Numbered from the stretch's first letter, positions 45,347-55,047 are shown. The stretch: DNA of 64,000 nucleotides from Chitinophaga sp. LS1 (GCF_034274695.1 NZ_CP128362.1:2792501-2856500), one strand, 5' to 3'. The notes: generated by a model from the letters alone, not told the origin. Translations and numbers: made by a program.

Positions 45347-45382
45347 ATTTTATAAAAATCTTAACAACTTAGTCTATAAAAC

Positions 45383-45413
45383 TTGTAGGTTAATAGAATC
45401 CTTCTTAATTTCG
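45383..45413 (+). promoter_or_regulatory. Candidate promoter of the susC-susD pair
   Basis: -33-like TTG at 45383-45385 and TAATTTCG at 45406-45413, one mismatch to TAnnTTTG, with 20-bp spacing. It lies about 130-160 bp ahead of the susC start. Confidence 0.4.
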
Positions 45414-45541
45414 CCCTGTATTTAACAATCGTCGATTAAATGTCTGTATAAGTAGTAGCAGTTTTTCCTACTCATTATTAATTAAGTCAACGCTATTGTG
45501 AGTCATGTCAACTGCTGGTTCCAAACCGGCCAGGCATTGTC

Positions 45542-48500
45542 ATGTCCATCAATTACCTGAAATCTGATACAAAAATGCATAACCAACTACGCAGAATCGC
45601 CGGTATCATGCTGGCTCTCCTACTCGCATATCAATGGGGGCAGGCGCAAAATACACGAATCACCGGGGTTGTCACATCCCGTACCGATGCCACACCTATT
45701 CCAGGAGCTATCATTTCTGTAAAAGGCACAAATCATGGTACACAAACCGATGCAGATGGTAAGTATTCCATCACCGTATCTCCAAAAGATACTCTCCGCA
45801 TCTCTTTTATCGGATTTACCGCTGTTGAGCAGGTTGCCGGCACCAGCCGTACCCTGAATTTCGCGCTGGAAAACAACGAAAGCAAATTGCAGGAAGTAGT
45901 GGTCACCGCCCTCGGTATCAGCCGTGAAAAGCGTTCCCTGGGATATGCCGTACAGGAACTCAAATCCAAAGATATAGCCGAGGCCCGTGAGTCGAACCTC
46001 GTCAATGCGCTGACTGGTAAGATCGCTGGTGTGACGGTTACCAGTAGCCAGGGTAGTATGGGTTCTTCCCGTATCGTGATCAGGGGCGAAACCTCTATCG
46101 CGGGTAACAACCAACCTTTGTTTATAGTAGATGGTATCCCTGTTGATAATAGTCAGCTTGGTGTAGGTATCGGTACCGCCCGCGACTTTGCCAATGCCAT
46201 TGCCGATCTGAACGCAGACGATATCGAATCGCTCAACGTACTGAAAGGTCCGAACGCAGCAGCATTGTACGGTTCCCGCGCCGCTGGAGGTGTACTGGTT
46301 ATCAAAACCAAAACCGGTAAAGGCATGAAAGGGTATGGCGTAACTGTAAACAGCAGCGCTACCTTCGAAAATATACTTGTACTGCCTAAATACCAGAACA
46401 GCTATGGACAGGGTTCCAGCGGACAGTTCAGCTATGTAGATGGTAAAGGAGGTGGAGTGAACGACGGTGTGGATGAAAGCTGGGGGCCTAAAATGGATGG
46501 CCGCCTCATTCCGCAGTTCTTCTCCAATGGTGAAGCAGTGCCTTTCGTTGCACATCCTGACAACGTGAAGGATTTCTATCAGACCGGTTATACCCTGAAC
46601 AATGGTATATCAGTAAGCGGTAGTAGCGACAAAGCAGATTACCGTTTCTCTTATAATAATACAAAGCAAACCGGCATTATGCCAAACACGGGTATCACCC
46701 GCAATTCCTTTGCGTTGAATACTACTTACCGCCTTACACCAAAGCTGACATTGAGCACCTATGCTAACTATGTAAAAGCTGATGCAGACAACCTGCCCGG
46801 TATAGATGGTAAACGTGCAAACAGTGTGACGCTGCAGTTCACCTGGTTTGGCCGTCAGGTAGATACCCGTCTCCTCAGAAATTATAAAAATGCAGATGGT
46901 ACAGATTTCAACTGGAACCATAGCTACTATAGTAACCCATACTGGATACAGTATGAAAACACAGTAGGTCAGGCACGTAACCGTTTCTTCGGAAACGCCC
47001 GTCTGAGCTATGAGATCGCCAGCTGGCTCTCTGCTAACTTCCGCATTGGTACGGATACCTATAATGATAGACGTAAGTACAGAGTAGCGTACTATACAAA
47101 TGGTACGCCTTATGGTTCTTATACTGAAGACGCCTATCAGGTGACCGAAACCAACGCTGAGTTTACCCTGAATGCCAGGAAGAAACTGAACAAAAACTTC
47201 TCTATTGATGGTCTGGTGGGTGGCAACGTCCGCAACAATCAATATGAAAACAACTTTCAGCAGGCACCTAAGCTGGCAGTGAGAGATCTGTATACCTTGA
47301 ATAACTCCCGCGATCCACTGGTATCTACAAATGTCTTTAACCAACTGAGAGTGTACAGTGCTTTTGCTTCTGCACAGGTAGCTTACAGGGACTGGGCATT
47401 CCTGAACCTGACTGCGCGTAACGACTGGTCTTCTACATTGCCTGCGGCAAATAATTCTTACTTCTACCCATCTGTGAATGCAAATGTGGTACTGAGCGAT
47501 GCATTGCACATTCAGAGCGATGTACTCTCTAACCTGAAAGTAAGAGGTGGTTGGGCAATGGTTGGTAAGGATACCGATCCTTATAGCCTGATCAATACCT
47601 ATCCTTTCAGCCAGCCATTCGGTAGCTTACCGTTGCAGACTGTGAATGATAAATACCTGAAGAAAGATCTGAAACCAGAATTAACACAATCTACTGAATT
47701 CGGTATCGAAGCAGGTTTCCTGAAAGATCGCCTCCGTGCAGATGTGACTTACTATGCTTCCAGCAGTTACAACCAGATCCTGTTGGCTGATGTAAGCGCC
47801 ACTACCGGTGATCTGAAGAAGATCCTGAACGCTGGTAAGATCAATAACCATGGTGTGGAAGTAATGCTGGGTGCTACACCTATCACGACTGCCTCCGGTT
47901 TCCGTTGGGATGTAAATATCAACTACGCAAAGAATATCTCCAAGGTAATAGAGCTGGACAAAGAAGGTTTCCTGAATGACTATGTACTGGGTAGCTCAGG
48001 CAATATGCAGGTACTGGCATCCAAAGGAAAGCGCTATGGCGCCCTGTATGGTAAAGCTTATAAGCGTAATGACAAAGGTGAAATTATCGTAAGTGCAAGT
48101 GGTGCACCAGTGGTAGCGGATAATAAAAAAGTACTGGGTTACTATACGCCAAAGTGGACAGGTAGTATCAACAATAACTTCTCTTTCAAAGGTTTCACTG
48201 TCGGCTTCCTGATCGATACCCGTCAGGGTGGCCAGATCTGGTCCGGTACTAACTACACCGGTATCTACACAGGTGTACTGGCAGCAAGTATGCCGGGCAG
48301 AGATGAGGAACATGGTGGTTTACCTTATTACTATGCTAACAATAACCAGCAGGGTACAGCGGTTCGCCTGGAGAACCATACATCTGCAGCACCAAATGGC
48401 GAGACTGTATATCATGATGGTATCATCTTCGACGGTGTAACTGCCGATGGTAAAAAGAATGAAGCGATCCTGCCTGCACAGCGTTATTATAAAGCTGTAT

Positions 48501-48778
48501 ACAGCAGCTCACTGAACGAAAGCAGTGTGTACAGCGCCAGCTTTATCAAACTGAGAGAGGTAAGAGTAGGATACGCACTGCCGCTGGAAATAGCGCACAA
48601 GTGGGGATTACAGGGTGTGAACCTGACAGTAACTGCACGTAACCTTTTCTACATCGACAAAAAGGTACCAAACATTGATCCGGAAACGGCCTTCAATACT
48701 GGTAACGGACAGGGACTGGAAACACTGCAGATTCCTACTACACGTAGCATTGGTGTGAACCTGAAAGTATCCTTCTAA
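45542..48778 (+). CDS. SusC/RagA-family TonB-linked outer membrane protein
   Basis: A 1078-aa outer-membrane transporter. After the signal peptide (ending QWGQAQ), an N-terminal carboxypeptidase-like beta-sandwich (TRITGVVTSRTDATPIPGAI) leads to the TonB box/plug region (VVVTALGISREKRSLGYAVQ and GSSRIVIRGETSIAG), then a 22-strand-type barrel ending in aromatic residues (VNLKVSF). There is no STN domain, so no sigma-regulator input. An ATG at 45575 would also leave a full signal peptide. It pairs with SusD 23 bp downstream; no glycosidase belongs to the pair, so the ligand is unknown. Confidence 0.95.
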   Translation: MSINYLKSDTKMHNQLRRIAGIMLALLLAYQWGQAQNTRITGVVTSRTDATPIPGAIISVKGTNHGTQTDADGKYSITVSPKDTLRISFIGFTAVEQVAGTSRTLNFALENNESKLQEVVVTALGISREKRSLGYAVQELKSKDIAEARESNLVNALTGKIAGVTVTSSQGSMGSSRIVIRGETSIAGNNQPLFIVDGIPVDNSQLGVGIGTARDFANAIADLNADDIESLNVLKGPNAAALYGSRAAGGVLVIKTKTGKGMKGYGVTVNSSATFENILVLPKYQNSYGQGSSGQFSYVDGKGGGVNDGVDESWGPKMDGRLIPQFFSNGEAVPFVAHPDNVKDFYQTGYTLNNGISVSGSSDKADYRFSYNNTKQTGIMPNTGITRNSFALNTTYRLTPKLTLSTYANYVKADADNLPGIDGKRANSVTLQFTWFGRQVDTRLLRNYKNADGTDFNWNHSYYSNPYWIQYENTVGQARNRFFGNARLSYEIASWLSANFRIGTDTYNDRRKYRVAYYTNGTPYGSYTEDAYQVTETNAEFTLNARKKLNKNFSIDGLVGGNVRNNQYENNFQQAPKLAVRDLYTLNNSRDPLVSTNVFNQLRVYSAFASAQVAYRDWAFLNLTARNDWSSTLPAANNSYFYPSVNANVVLSDALHIQSDVLSNLKVRGGWAMVGKDTDPYSLINTYPFSQPFGSLPLQTVNDKYLKKDLKPELTQSTEFGIEAGFLKDRLRADVTYYASSSYNQILLADVSATTGDLKKILNAGKINNHGVEVMLGATPITTASGFRWDVNINYAKNISKVIELDKEGFLNDYVLGSSGNMQVLASKGKRYGALYGKAYKRNDKGEIIVSASGAPVVADNKKVLGYYTPKWTGSINNNFSFKGFTVGFLIDTRQGGQIWSGTNYTGIYTGVLAASMPGRDEEHGGLPYYYANNNQQGTAVRLENHTSAAPNGETVYHDGIIFDGVTADGKKNEAILPAQRYYKAVYSSSLNESSVYSASFIKLREVRVGYALPLEIAHKWGLQGVNLTVTARNLFYIDKKVPNIDPETAFNTGNGQGLETLQIPTTRSIGVNLKVSF

Positions 48779-48801
48779 TTCAACCATCAAAAAATCAGAT
48801 C

Positions 48802-50232
48802 ATGAAACTATTCAAATATATACTATGGGTATCTGGTATTGCACTGGTGCTCACATCCTGCTCCAAACAGCTGGAAAAAATTAACAAGAATCCGAATGAA
48901 TCAGAATCTGCACAGCCGGATTATCTGCTCACCAATGGTATCAAAGCGAATGTAGATACTTACTGGGGTACAGATGCTGCTATGGAAACAAGTTTGCTGT
49001 ATGTACAGTACTGGGCAAAGATCCAATACACGGATCCGGACAAATACATTCCTGCTTCTACCAGCATCCAGACTATCTGGAATAACTTTTATGCACAGGG
49101 TGTACAGGATTTCACTACGCTGATTCAGCTGGGCGATACCCTGCACAATCCGAATTATCGTGCAGTAGGTGTCATCATGCGGTCCTGGATTTTCCAGGTG
49201 CTGACTGACCTGTATGGCGATGTACCTTATTCACAGGCTGCAAATATTGAAAAATACCTGACCCCTAAGTACGATAACCAGCGTGATATTTACATCGGAT
49301 TACTGGCCGAACTGAAAGCAGCGGTAAGCGTGATCAATACGAATGGTGATGCCATCGGCGGCGATGTGCTGTATAATGGTGATATGAATAAGTGGAAGAA
49401 GTTTGCAAACTCATTGCGTCTGCGTATTGCACTGAGAATAGCCGATCAGGAGTTTGATGCAGCAAAAGCCGTGTTCGATGAAATCGGTGCGGACAACAGT
49501 GGATTGATTGCTGCAAATAGTGAGAATGCACAACTAACATACCTGGCTTCTCCAAATCAGAACCCGGTAGCAAAGAACAGGGAAACGCGTAGTGACTACC
49601 GCATCAGCAAGAGCGTGGTTGATTTACTCCATACGTTCAATGACCCTCGTCTGAGTGTATATGGTGCAATCCCTAAAGATACAAATGCAGTAGTAGGTAT
49701 TACCAATGGTTTGCCTACGGATTCGGCATCCAAACTGGGTTTCAACAAAACTTCAGATGTAGGTGCGGTGTTCACTGCTACGACAGCACCAGCAGTGATC
49801 TTCAACTATGCTGAGTTATTGTTCATCAAGGCAGAAGCAGCACAGAGAGGTTTGCTGAGCGGCGATGCGGCAGATCTGTACAAGCAGGCGGTCACAGCGG
49901 CACTGCAACAGTATAGTATTGGTGATGCAGCGGTAGCGACTTACCTGGCGCAGACTTCAGTAGCATATGATGCCGCTGATTACAGAAAATCAATTGGTGA
50001 GCAGAAATGGCTGGCGCTGTTTGGCGAAGGGCTGGAAGGATTTGCAGAGTGGAGAAGACTGGATTACCCGGTACTGACACCTGCTTACTCAGGTGTACTG
50101 AGTGGAAAGATTCCTTTGAGGCTTACCTATCCTTCGGCAGAGCAGGCGCTGAATGGAGTAAATTATAAAGCAGCGGTTACACATCAGGGAGCGGATCAGT
50201 TGATTACGCGTCTTTGGTTCGACGTAAGATAA
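48802..50232 (+). CDS. SusD/RagB-family outer membrane lipoprotein (SusD-like 2 type)
   Basis: A 476-aa lipoprotein (LVLTSCSKQ, Cys near residue 20) that caps the SusC channel and binds ligand at the cell surface. The N-terminal NKNPNESESAQPDYLLTNGI segment and the helical TPR-like body, with the WKKFANSLRLRIALRIAD stretch, are characteristic of the shorter SusD_2-type subfamily often annotated as SusD/RagB nutrient-binding. It is translationally close to susC (23 bp). Followed by three hairpins. Confidence 0.93.
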   Translation: MKLFKYILWVSGIALVLTSCSKQLEKINKNPNESESAQPDYLLTNGIKANVDTYWGTDAAMETSLLYVQYWAKIQYTDPDKYIPASTSIQTIWNNFYAQGVQDFTTLIQLGDTLHNPNYRAVGVIMRSWIFQVLTDLYGDVPYSQAANIEKYLTPKYDNQRDIYIGLLAELKAAVSVINTNGDAIGGDVLYNGDMNKWKKFANSLRLRIALRIADQEFDAAKAVFDEIGADNSGLIAANSENAQLTYLASPNQNPVAKNRETRSDYRISKSVVDLLHTFNDPRLSVYGAIPKDTNAVVGITNGLPTDSASKLGFNKTSDVGAVFTATTAPAVIFNYAELLFIKAEAAQRGLLSGDAADLYKQAVTAALQQYSIGDAAVATYLAQTSVAYDAADYRKSIGEQKWLALFGEGLEGFAEWRRLDYPVLTPAYSGVLSGKIPLRLTYPSAEQALNGVNYKAAVTHQGADQLITRLWFDVR

Positions 50233-50273
50233 AATCAATAGCCTGCTGTCTTTGGTAGCAGGCTATTGATTTT
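50231..50273 (+). terminator. Terminator of the susC-susD operon
   Basis: Perfect 17-bp arms (50231-50247 and 50257-50273) with a 9-nt loop, ending in TTTT. The left arm begins in the last bases of the susD stop codon. Confidence 0.87.
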
Positions 50274-50277
50274 AAAC

Positions 50278-50310
50278 AAAAAGGGGGCAGTCGCAGACTG
50301 CCCCCTTTTT
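50278..50310 (+). terminator. Second terminator after susD
   Basis: Arms AAAAAGGGGGCAGTC and GACTGCCCCCTTTTT with a 3-nt loop, starting 5 bp after the first hairpin. Tandem placement suggests tight termination or bidirectional use. Confidence 0.9.
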
Positions 50311-50432
50311 GTTTTTCCCCTTTGCGTAAATAAAATTCCTTTTCCGCTTTTGATTATGCCTTCAGATAAAAGATTTTTGTACAATCAGATACACACTTGT
50401 TCAATTTGTAATAGTAAAAAGTGATGAATTAG

Positions 50433-50452
50433 GCCCCGACATTTGTCGGGGC
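50433..50452 (+). terminator. Third hairpin before the convergent SDR gene
   Basis: Arms GCCCCGAC and GTCGGGGC with a 4-nt loop and TTTT on the plus strand, 20 bp from the SDR stop on the opposite strand. Confidence 0.7.
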
Positions 50453-50471
50453 TTTTACTTTATAAGTATTT

Positions 50472-51257
50472 TTAAATAGTCGGTGTCTTTCCTCCATCAA
50501 CGGGGATGCTCGTACCTGTGATATACCCAGCGGCAGGTGTTGCCAGAAATGCAATTGCAGCTGCAACTTCCTTTGCATCTCCAAAGCGTTTCGCTGGTAT
50601 TTCATTCAGCATTTCCTGTTCTATTACTGTCTGATCCACACCGCGCTTCTTGGCAGTGGTCTGAATCAGGGAGCGTAGCCGGTTTGTATTGGTCGAACCG
50701 GGCAGGATATTATTGACGGTCACACCATATTGTGCCAGTTCTGTCGCCATGGTTTTGGCCCAGGCTGCGACGGAGAGGCGGATGGTATTGGACACGCCTA
50801 GGTTTTTGAGAGGGGCTTTCACAGAGGTAGAGATCACATTGATGATCCTGCCATAACCAGCAGCGATCATACCTGTGAGCACAGCCTGTGCAAGTATATG
50901 GTTATTCACCAGGTGCTGGTTGAAAGCAGCTGTGAATTCATGTACTTCTGCCTCTACGATCGGGCCGCTGGCAGGACCTCCTGTGTTATTGACCAGGATG
51001 TGTATTGATTGTTTCTCAGTGACGGTTTTGATGGCTTCCTCTACTTCCTTGGTATGCTGGAAGTCTGCCACAAGATAACTATGCTCTTGAAAATGTTCTG
51101 CTTCGAGCGTAGGTATAATTTCCTTCAGGGCTTCTTTGTCCCTGGCCATTAAGATACACTCAGCTCCTAAAGCGGCCAGTTCTCTGGCTGTGGCCAATCC
51201 AATTCCCTGTGTAGCACCACAGATCAGGGCGGTTTTTCCCTTTAACGATAATTCCAT
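50472..51257 (-). CDS. SDR-family oxidoreductase with altered catalytic motif
   Basis: A 261-aa Rossmann-fold protein of the short-chain dehydrogenase family. The cofactor motif GATQGIG (14-20), the NNTGG motif (90-94) and the C-terminal GTSIPVDGGKTPT are intact. The usual YxxxK is not: at the aligned position the sequence is Ser156-Asn-Thr-Ile-Arg160 in GVSNTIRLSVAAWAKTMATE. A Ser is present at the third catalytic position (STS, 143-145). A subgroup of bacterial SDRs has this same substitution and is often annotated as 3-oxoacyl reductase, but ordinary ketoreductase activity is doubtful. It is monocistronic, about 90 bp from the stop of the next gene. Confidence 0.88.
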   Translation of the reverse strand: MELSLKGKTALICGATQGIGLATARELAALGAECILMARDKEALKEIIPTLEAEHFQEHSYLVADFQHTKEVEEAIKTVTEKQSIHILVNNTGGPASGPIVEAEVHEFTAAFNQHLVNNHILAQAVLTGMIAAGYGRIINVISTSVKAPLKNLGVSNTIRLSVAAWAKTMATELAQYGVTVNNILPGSTNTNRLRSLIQTTAKKRGVDQTVIEQEMLNEIPAKRFGDAKEVAAAIAFLATPAAGYITGTSIPVDGGKTPTI

Positions 51258-51349
51258 ACTATTTCATGACTAACAGTTTCTCAAAACTTAGCAAAACACG
51301 TTGGGTTTTTCAGGAAGCTAAGATAAGGGAATATACTATATCACCTTTC

Positions 51350-52468
51350 TTATACACGTACGTATATACGTTTTTTATCCAGAATTTTGCCCACACACCA
51401 GCAAAACAGCATGAATGTAATTGCAAAGAGGAGAGACCCTACTTTGCCCGGTGCTATTTGCTGAAATATGTGGTTACTGAGCCAGTCGTATACTGATTCG
51501 TTCCCAATAGTAAAGAAATATAAGAATATAACCATCACTTCTGACAAAAGATAAAGGAATAATGGATTTTTTCCGAAGGTGGTGAAGAATCCGGTCCACC
51601 TGGTTTTTCCCTTAACATCTATAATATATAAGAGGGCAGTGAGTATCAGGAGGTCCAGACCTGCGGTTAACAACACGAAGGAACTGGTCCATAACTTTTT
51701 ATTAATTGGGAATTGCTGGTTCCACAAAGTAGCGACAATAATGAACATACAACCGAAGCGAATGAGGATACTGAACGTATTGGGCTTACGTTTCTGGATA
51801 AATAGGCCGGTGTAATAACCGATCACTACATTCACAATAGCAGGCAATGTGCTGAGTAATCCTTCGGGTTCTGAGATCGTCCCTTTATCGTGGTACATGT
51901 GATTTTCACCAAGAATTAACTTATCGAAATGGACAGCGGCATTGGTACTGAAACCATATGGATCAGCCGGATCGCCTAAGAAGTACATGATGAACCAGTA
52001 ACCGAGCAGTAATAATGCGCTGATGATCCAAACTGCTTTTGTAGGCAAATAGCGGATCATGAGAGAAGCGAAGCAATAACAGAGGGCAATTCTTTCCAGC
52101 ACGCCCATGATGCGGGTGTCATGGAAAGGAATGAATTCAAGTCCGTTTGGCGTGTGGCGTACAAAAGGCAGCCAGTACATGATGAACCCCAGCAGGAAAA
52201 TGAGCAGGGTCCTTTTGAATATTTTCGATAGTACAGCGGCATTACCCAGTTCGTAATACTTGCGCATACTAAAGCTCATGGCATTGCCCACGGCGAAGAG
52301 GAAAGACGGGAAAACCAGGTCGGTGGGTGTGAATCCATGCCAGGCCGCATGTTCCAGTGGTGCAAATATATGATCATAGCTACCGGGGGTATTTACAATG
52401 ATCATAAAGCAGATAGTAAGGCCACGGAATACATCCAGTGGCAGAAAGCGTTGATTGGCTGCTTGCAT
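51350..52468 (-). CDS. HGSNAT/DUF5009-like integral membrane acyltransferase-family protein
   Basis: A 372-aa polytopic membrane protein with about ten hydrophobic segments. The N-terminus RFLPLDVFRGLTICFMIIVN and the following HAAWHGFTPTDLVFPSFLF carry the Arg-Gly and His-containing motifs of the heparan-alpha-glucosaminide N-acetyltransferase-like family (DUF5009/DUF1624 region). These proteins may transfer acetyl groups across the membrane to sugars. It is transcribed away from the following LacI gene with a shared 130-bp promoter region, so it may be regulated by it. Confidence 0.88.
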   Translation of the reverse strand: MQAANQRFLPLDVFRGLTICFMIIVNTPGSYDHIFAPLEHAAWHGFTPTDLVFPSFLFAVGNAMSFSMRKYYELGNAAVLSKIFKRTLLIFLLGFIMYWLPFVRHTPNGLEFIPFHDTRIMGVLERIALCYCFASLMIRYLPTKAVWIISALLLLGYWFIMYFLGDPADPYGFSTNAAVHFDKLILGENHMYHDKGTISEPEGLLSTLPAIVNVVIGYYTGLFIQKRKPNTFSILIRFGCMFIIVATLWNQQFPINKKLWTSSFVLLTAGLDLLILTALLYIIDVKGKTRWTGFFTTFGKNPLFLYLLSEVMVIFLYFFTIGNESVYDWLSNHIFQQIAPGKVGSLLFAITFMLFCWCVGKILDKKRIYVRV

Positions 52469-52596
52469 TGGTAAGGATTAGATTGGTATAAATATAATGC
52501 AAGCAATGATTGATTACAATGGAATTTGCCGTCCTCCATTATTTAATTGCTGTATTAAATAATCATTTTATACTTTAGTAGTAAACACAGCCTTTA

Positions 52597-53619
52597 TTGA
52601 ACCACAAAGTTACTATAGCAGACATTGCGAGGGAGCTGAACCTGACGGGGGCGACTGTATCCAGGGCGTTGAATAACCGCAAAGGTACCAGCGAGGAGAC
52701 CCGTAAAATGGTACAGGAAGCGGCGGAAAGGATGAACTACCGCAGGGACAGGATCGCATGGTCGCTTCGTTCCGGCAGGACCAATATTATTGGGGTGATC
52801 ATTCCAAGCGCGGAAATCAACTTCTTTGGCTCTGTTATCCACGGTATTGAAAGTATGGCCAACCAACATGGCTATAATGTATTGATCTATCAGTCCAACG
52901 AACTGCCGGAATATGAACAGAAGGGGATTGAAACCTTTCTGAGTACCCGGGTAGATGGTATCCTGGCTTCTATTGCCAAGGAGACATTCGACTTTAGTCA
53001 CTACCTGGAAATCAAGGAGCGGGGCGTACCCCTGGTCTTTTTTGACCGTGCGAATGATAGCCTGAATATTCCTTCGGTAGTGGTAGATGACTTCAGAGGA
53101 GCTTACTATGCTACGGAGCACCTGATCCGTCAGGGGTATAAAAGGATTGCTCACATTGCGGGGCAGCAGCACCTGAAAATTTTCAAAGACCGCCTGGAAG
53201 GATATAAATCTGCCCTGGCGGCGTACAGCATTCCTGTAGAGGAGGACCTGATATACCAGGGAAACGTTTCGATCGAGGCGGGCAGACAGGCAATACAACA
53301 TTTGTTGGGGCTGGCAAAGCCGCCTGATGCGGTATTTGCCGTGGAGGATTTTACGGCGCTGGGCGCAGTAAAGGAACTGAAAGATAAAGATATAGATATG
53401 CCGGAGGCTTTTGGTGTGATCGGGTTTGCCAATGAATCGTTTGATGAGCATATAACGCCGAGCTTGTCGAGTATAGATCAGCAGACGGTGCAGATGGGGA
53501 AGGAGGCGTTCAAGTTATTGATGGAGTTGATAAATGAAGGGGAAGAGGGAACACTGGTAAAGTCGAGGGTGGTGTTGGATCCGGTACCGGTGTATAGGCA
53601 GTCATCTGTAAGAAGATAG
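52597..53619 (+). CDS. LacI/GalR-family transcriptional regulator next to the galactose operon
   Basis: A 340-aa regulator. The HTH (VTIADIARELNLTGATVSRA) begins five residues after a TTG start at 52597, which is the only start that gives the usual N-terminus. A candidate promoter (TTG at 52547-52549 and TACTTTAG at 52571-52578, 21-bp spacing) would give a short leader. The effector domain runs to the C-terminus (TFDFSHYLEIKERGVPLVFF...). It is upstream and on the same strand as the GH5-galK-galT genes, separated by a terminator and two LacI-type operators (53735-53748, 53811-53824), so it is the likely regulator. It shares about the same layout with the LacI at 540-1565. Confidence 0.92.
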   Translation: MNHKVTIADIARELNLTGATVSRALNNRKGTSEETRKMVQEAAERMNYRRDRIAWSLRSGRTNIIGVIIPSAEINFFGSVIHGIESMANQHGYNVLIYQSNELPEYEQKGIETFLSTRVDGILASIAKETFDFSHYLEIKERGVPLVFFDRANDSLNIPSVVVDDFRGAYYATEHLIRQGYKRIAHIAGQQHLKIFKDRLEGYKSALAAYSIPVEEDLIYQGNVSIEAGRQAIQHLLGLAKPPDAVFAVEDFTALGAVKELKDKDIDMPEAFGVIGFANESFDEHITPSLSSIDQQTVQMGKEAFKLLMELINEGEEGTLVKSRVVLDPVPVYRQSSVRR

Positions 53620-53662
53620 CGAAAATTTGCGGAGGCTACAAAGCAGCCTCCGCAAATTTTCG
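53620..53662 (+). terminator. Terminator of the lacI gene
   Basis: Perfect 18-bp arms (53620-53637 and 53645-53662), beginning CGAAAATTTGCGG, with a 7-nt loop. It overlaps the end of the gene stop region and adjoins dispersed element copy B. Confidence 0.82.
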
Positions 53663-53690
53663 GGAAGGGCCCTGCGGGAGGCTAAAAGAA
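53661..53690 (-). repeat. Dispersed terminator-linked element, copy B
   Basis: Read on the minus strand, this 30-bp stretch matches 39356-39383 (shared TTCTTTT, AGCC, CGCAGG, CCCTT in order) and, as there, is followed directly by a long hairpin (53620-53662). Orientation is opposite to copy A. Confidence 0.45.
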
Positions 53691-53734
53691 AATGGGGCAA
53701 ATAAACATCTTTTCCGTAGGAAATGCCTCTTTGA

Positions 53735-53748
53735 TGTAAACGATTACA
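53735..53748. promoter_or_regulatory. LacI-type operator O1 upstream of GH5-galK-galT
   Basis: TGTAAACGATTACA is an imperfect palindrome with the central CG step typical of LacI/GalR operators. The same site occurs in reverse complement at 53811, 76 bp away. Confidence 0.75.
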
Positions 53749-53810
53749 TAAAAATAAATAATTTATTTACAATCAGTTATATAAAATCTTTTACCTTTTG
53801 TAAGATTTAT

Positions 53811-53824
53811 TGTAATCGTTTACG
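53811..53824. promoter_or_regulatory. LacI-type operator O2 upstream of GH5-galK-galT
   Basis: TGTAATCGTTTACG matches the reverse complement of O1 in 13 of 14 positions. It lies about 130 bp before the glycosidase start codon. Two sites 76 bp apart allow cooperative binding or looping. Confidence 0.75.
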
Positions 53825-53955
53825 TAAATCTTCTATTTTTATATCGTGATTCCACTTTTTTTAAACAGGAAAAATTCCATGGCTATAGAAAAAAGATCTA
53901 ATAACCTCCCTTATTAAATCCGAATCTATCCAGCTCCACAAAAAAACTGAAATGC

Positions 53956-55017
53956 ATGAAAGGAAAAGTTTCATTAATCGCTTTGTTATTTGCGACGATG
54001 GCCGTTGTCGCTAATGCTCAGCCGCGACCACAATGGTCCAAAAAACAAGCTCAGAAATGGTATAAATCACATGCGTGGCAACGTGGTGCCAATTTCATCC
54101 CCAGTTCTGCTATTAACCAGCTGGAAATGTGGCAGGCTGCTACCTTCGACACCACCACCATCAGCCGTGACCTTGGCTACGCCGCCTCTATTGGTTTAAA
54201 CTCTATGCGCGTATTCCTCCATCACGCTGCCTGGGAGCAGGATCCTCAGGGTTTCAAAAACCGCCTGAACACCTACCTCAGTATCGCAGACCGCTATGGT
54301 ATCTCCACCATCTTCGTACTTTTCGACGACTGTTGGAACAAAACCTATGCTATCGGTACCCAACCTGAACCTAAACCCGGTATCCATAACTCCGGCTGGC
54401 TGCAGGACCCAGGTATCCGCAGAGAAAGTTCACCACAGCTGAACGACACCCTGCACAAATATGTAAATGATGTAATGACCTCCTTCAGGAAAGATAAACG
54501 TATCCTCCTATGGGATCTTTATAACGAACCAGGCAACTCCGACTATGGAGACAAAAGCCTGCCTTTATTACAACTCGTTTTCACCTGGGGCAGAGAAGCT
54601 AATACTGAACAGCCTATCAGCTCCGGTGTATGGAATAAAAGTCTCACAAGCCTGAACGAATTCCAACTGAACAATTCAGATGTGATCACCTATCACAACT
54701 ATGCTGACGAAAAGGACCACCAGGAAGTAATCGACACCCTGCGTAAGTATGGTCGTCCCCTGATCTGTACCGAATACATGGCCCGTTCCCGTGGCAGCCG
54801 CTTTGCGAACATTATGCCGCTCCTGAAAAAGGAAAATGTAGCTGCTTACAACTGGGGCCTTGTATCAGGTAAGACCAATACTATTTATGCCTGGGATACA
54901 CCTATGCCTGACGGCGCAGAACCTAAAGTTTGGTTCCACGACATTTTCAGACAAGACGGTACACCTTACAGCACAGAAGAGATCACGGTGATCAAAGCCC
55001 TGACAGGAACAAATTAG
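53956..55017 (+). CDS. Secreted GH5/cellulase-like glycoside hydrolase
   Basis: A 353-aa exported TIM-barrel glycosidase. Signal peptide at 1-21 (VVANAQ). The general acid/base is Glu191 in LLWDLYNEPGN and the nucleophile is Glu273 in PLICTEYMA; both fit clan GH-A (GH5-like). The substrate is not evident from the motifs. Because galK and galT follow in the same operon and LacI-type operators precede it, release of galactose from a beta-galactan or galactoside is a reasonable hypothesis. It is the first gene of the operon. Confidence 0.87.
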   Translation: MKGKVSLIALLFATMAVVANAQPRPQWSKKQAQKWYKSHAWQRGANFIPSSAINQLEMWQAATFDTTTISRDLGYAASIGLNSMRVFLHHAAWEQDPQGFKNRLNTYLSIADRYGISTIFVLFDDCWNKTYAIGTQPEPKPGIHNSGWLQDPGIRRESSPQLNDTLHKYVNDVMTSFRKDKRILLWDLYNEPGNSDYGDKSLPLLQLVFTWGREANTEQPISSGVWNKSLTSLNEFQLNNSDVITYHNYADEKDHQEVIDTLRKYGRPLICTEYMARSRGSRFANIMPLLKKENVAAYNWGLVSGKTNTIYAWDTPMPDGAEPKVWFHDIFRQDGTPYSTEEITVIKALTGTN

Positions 55018-55047
55018 GATCAATAACTTTGATTTAAAAATTAGAAC

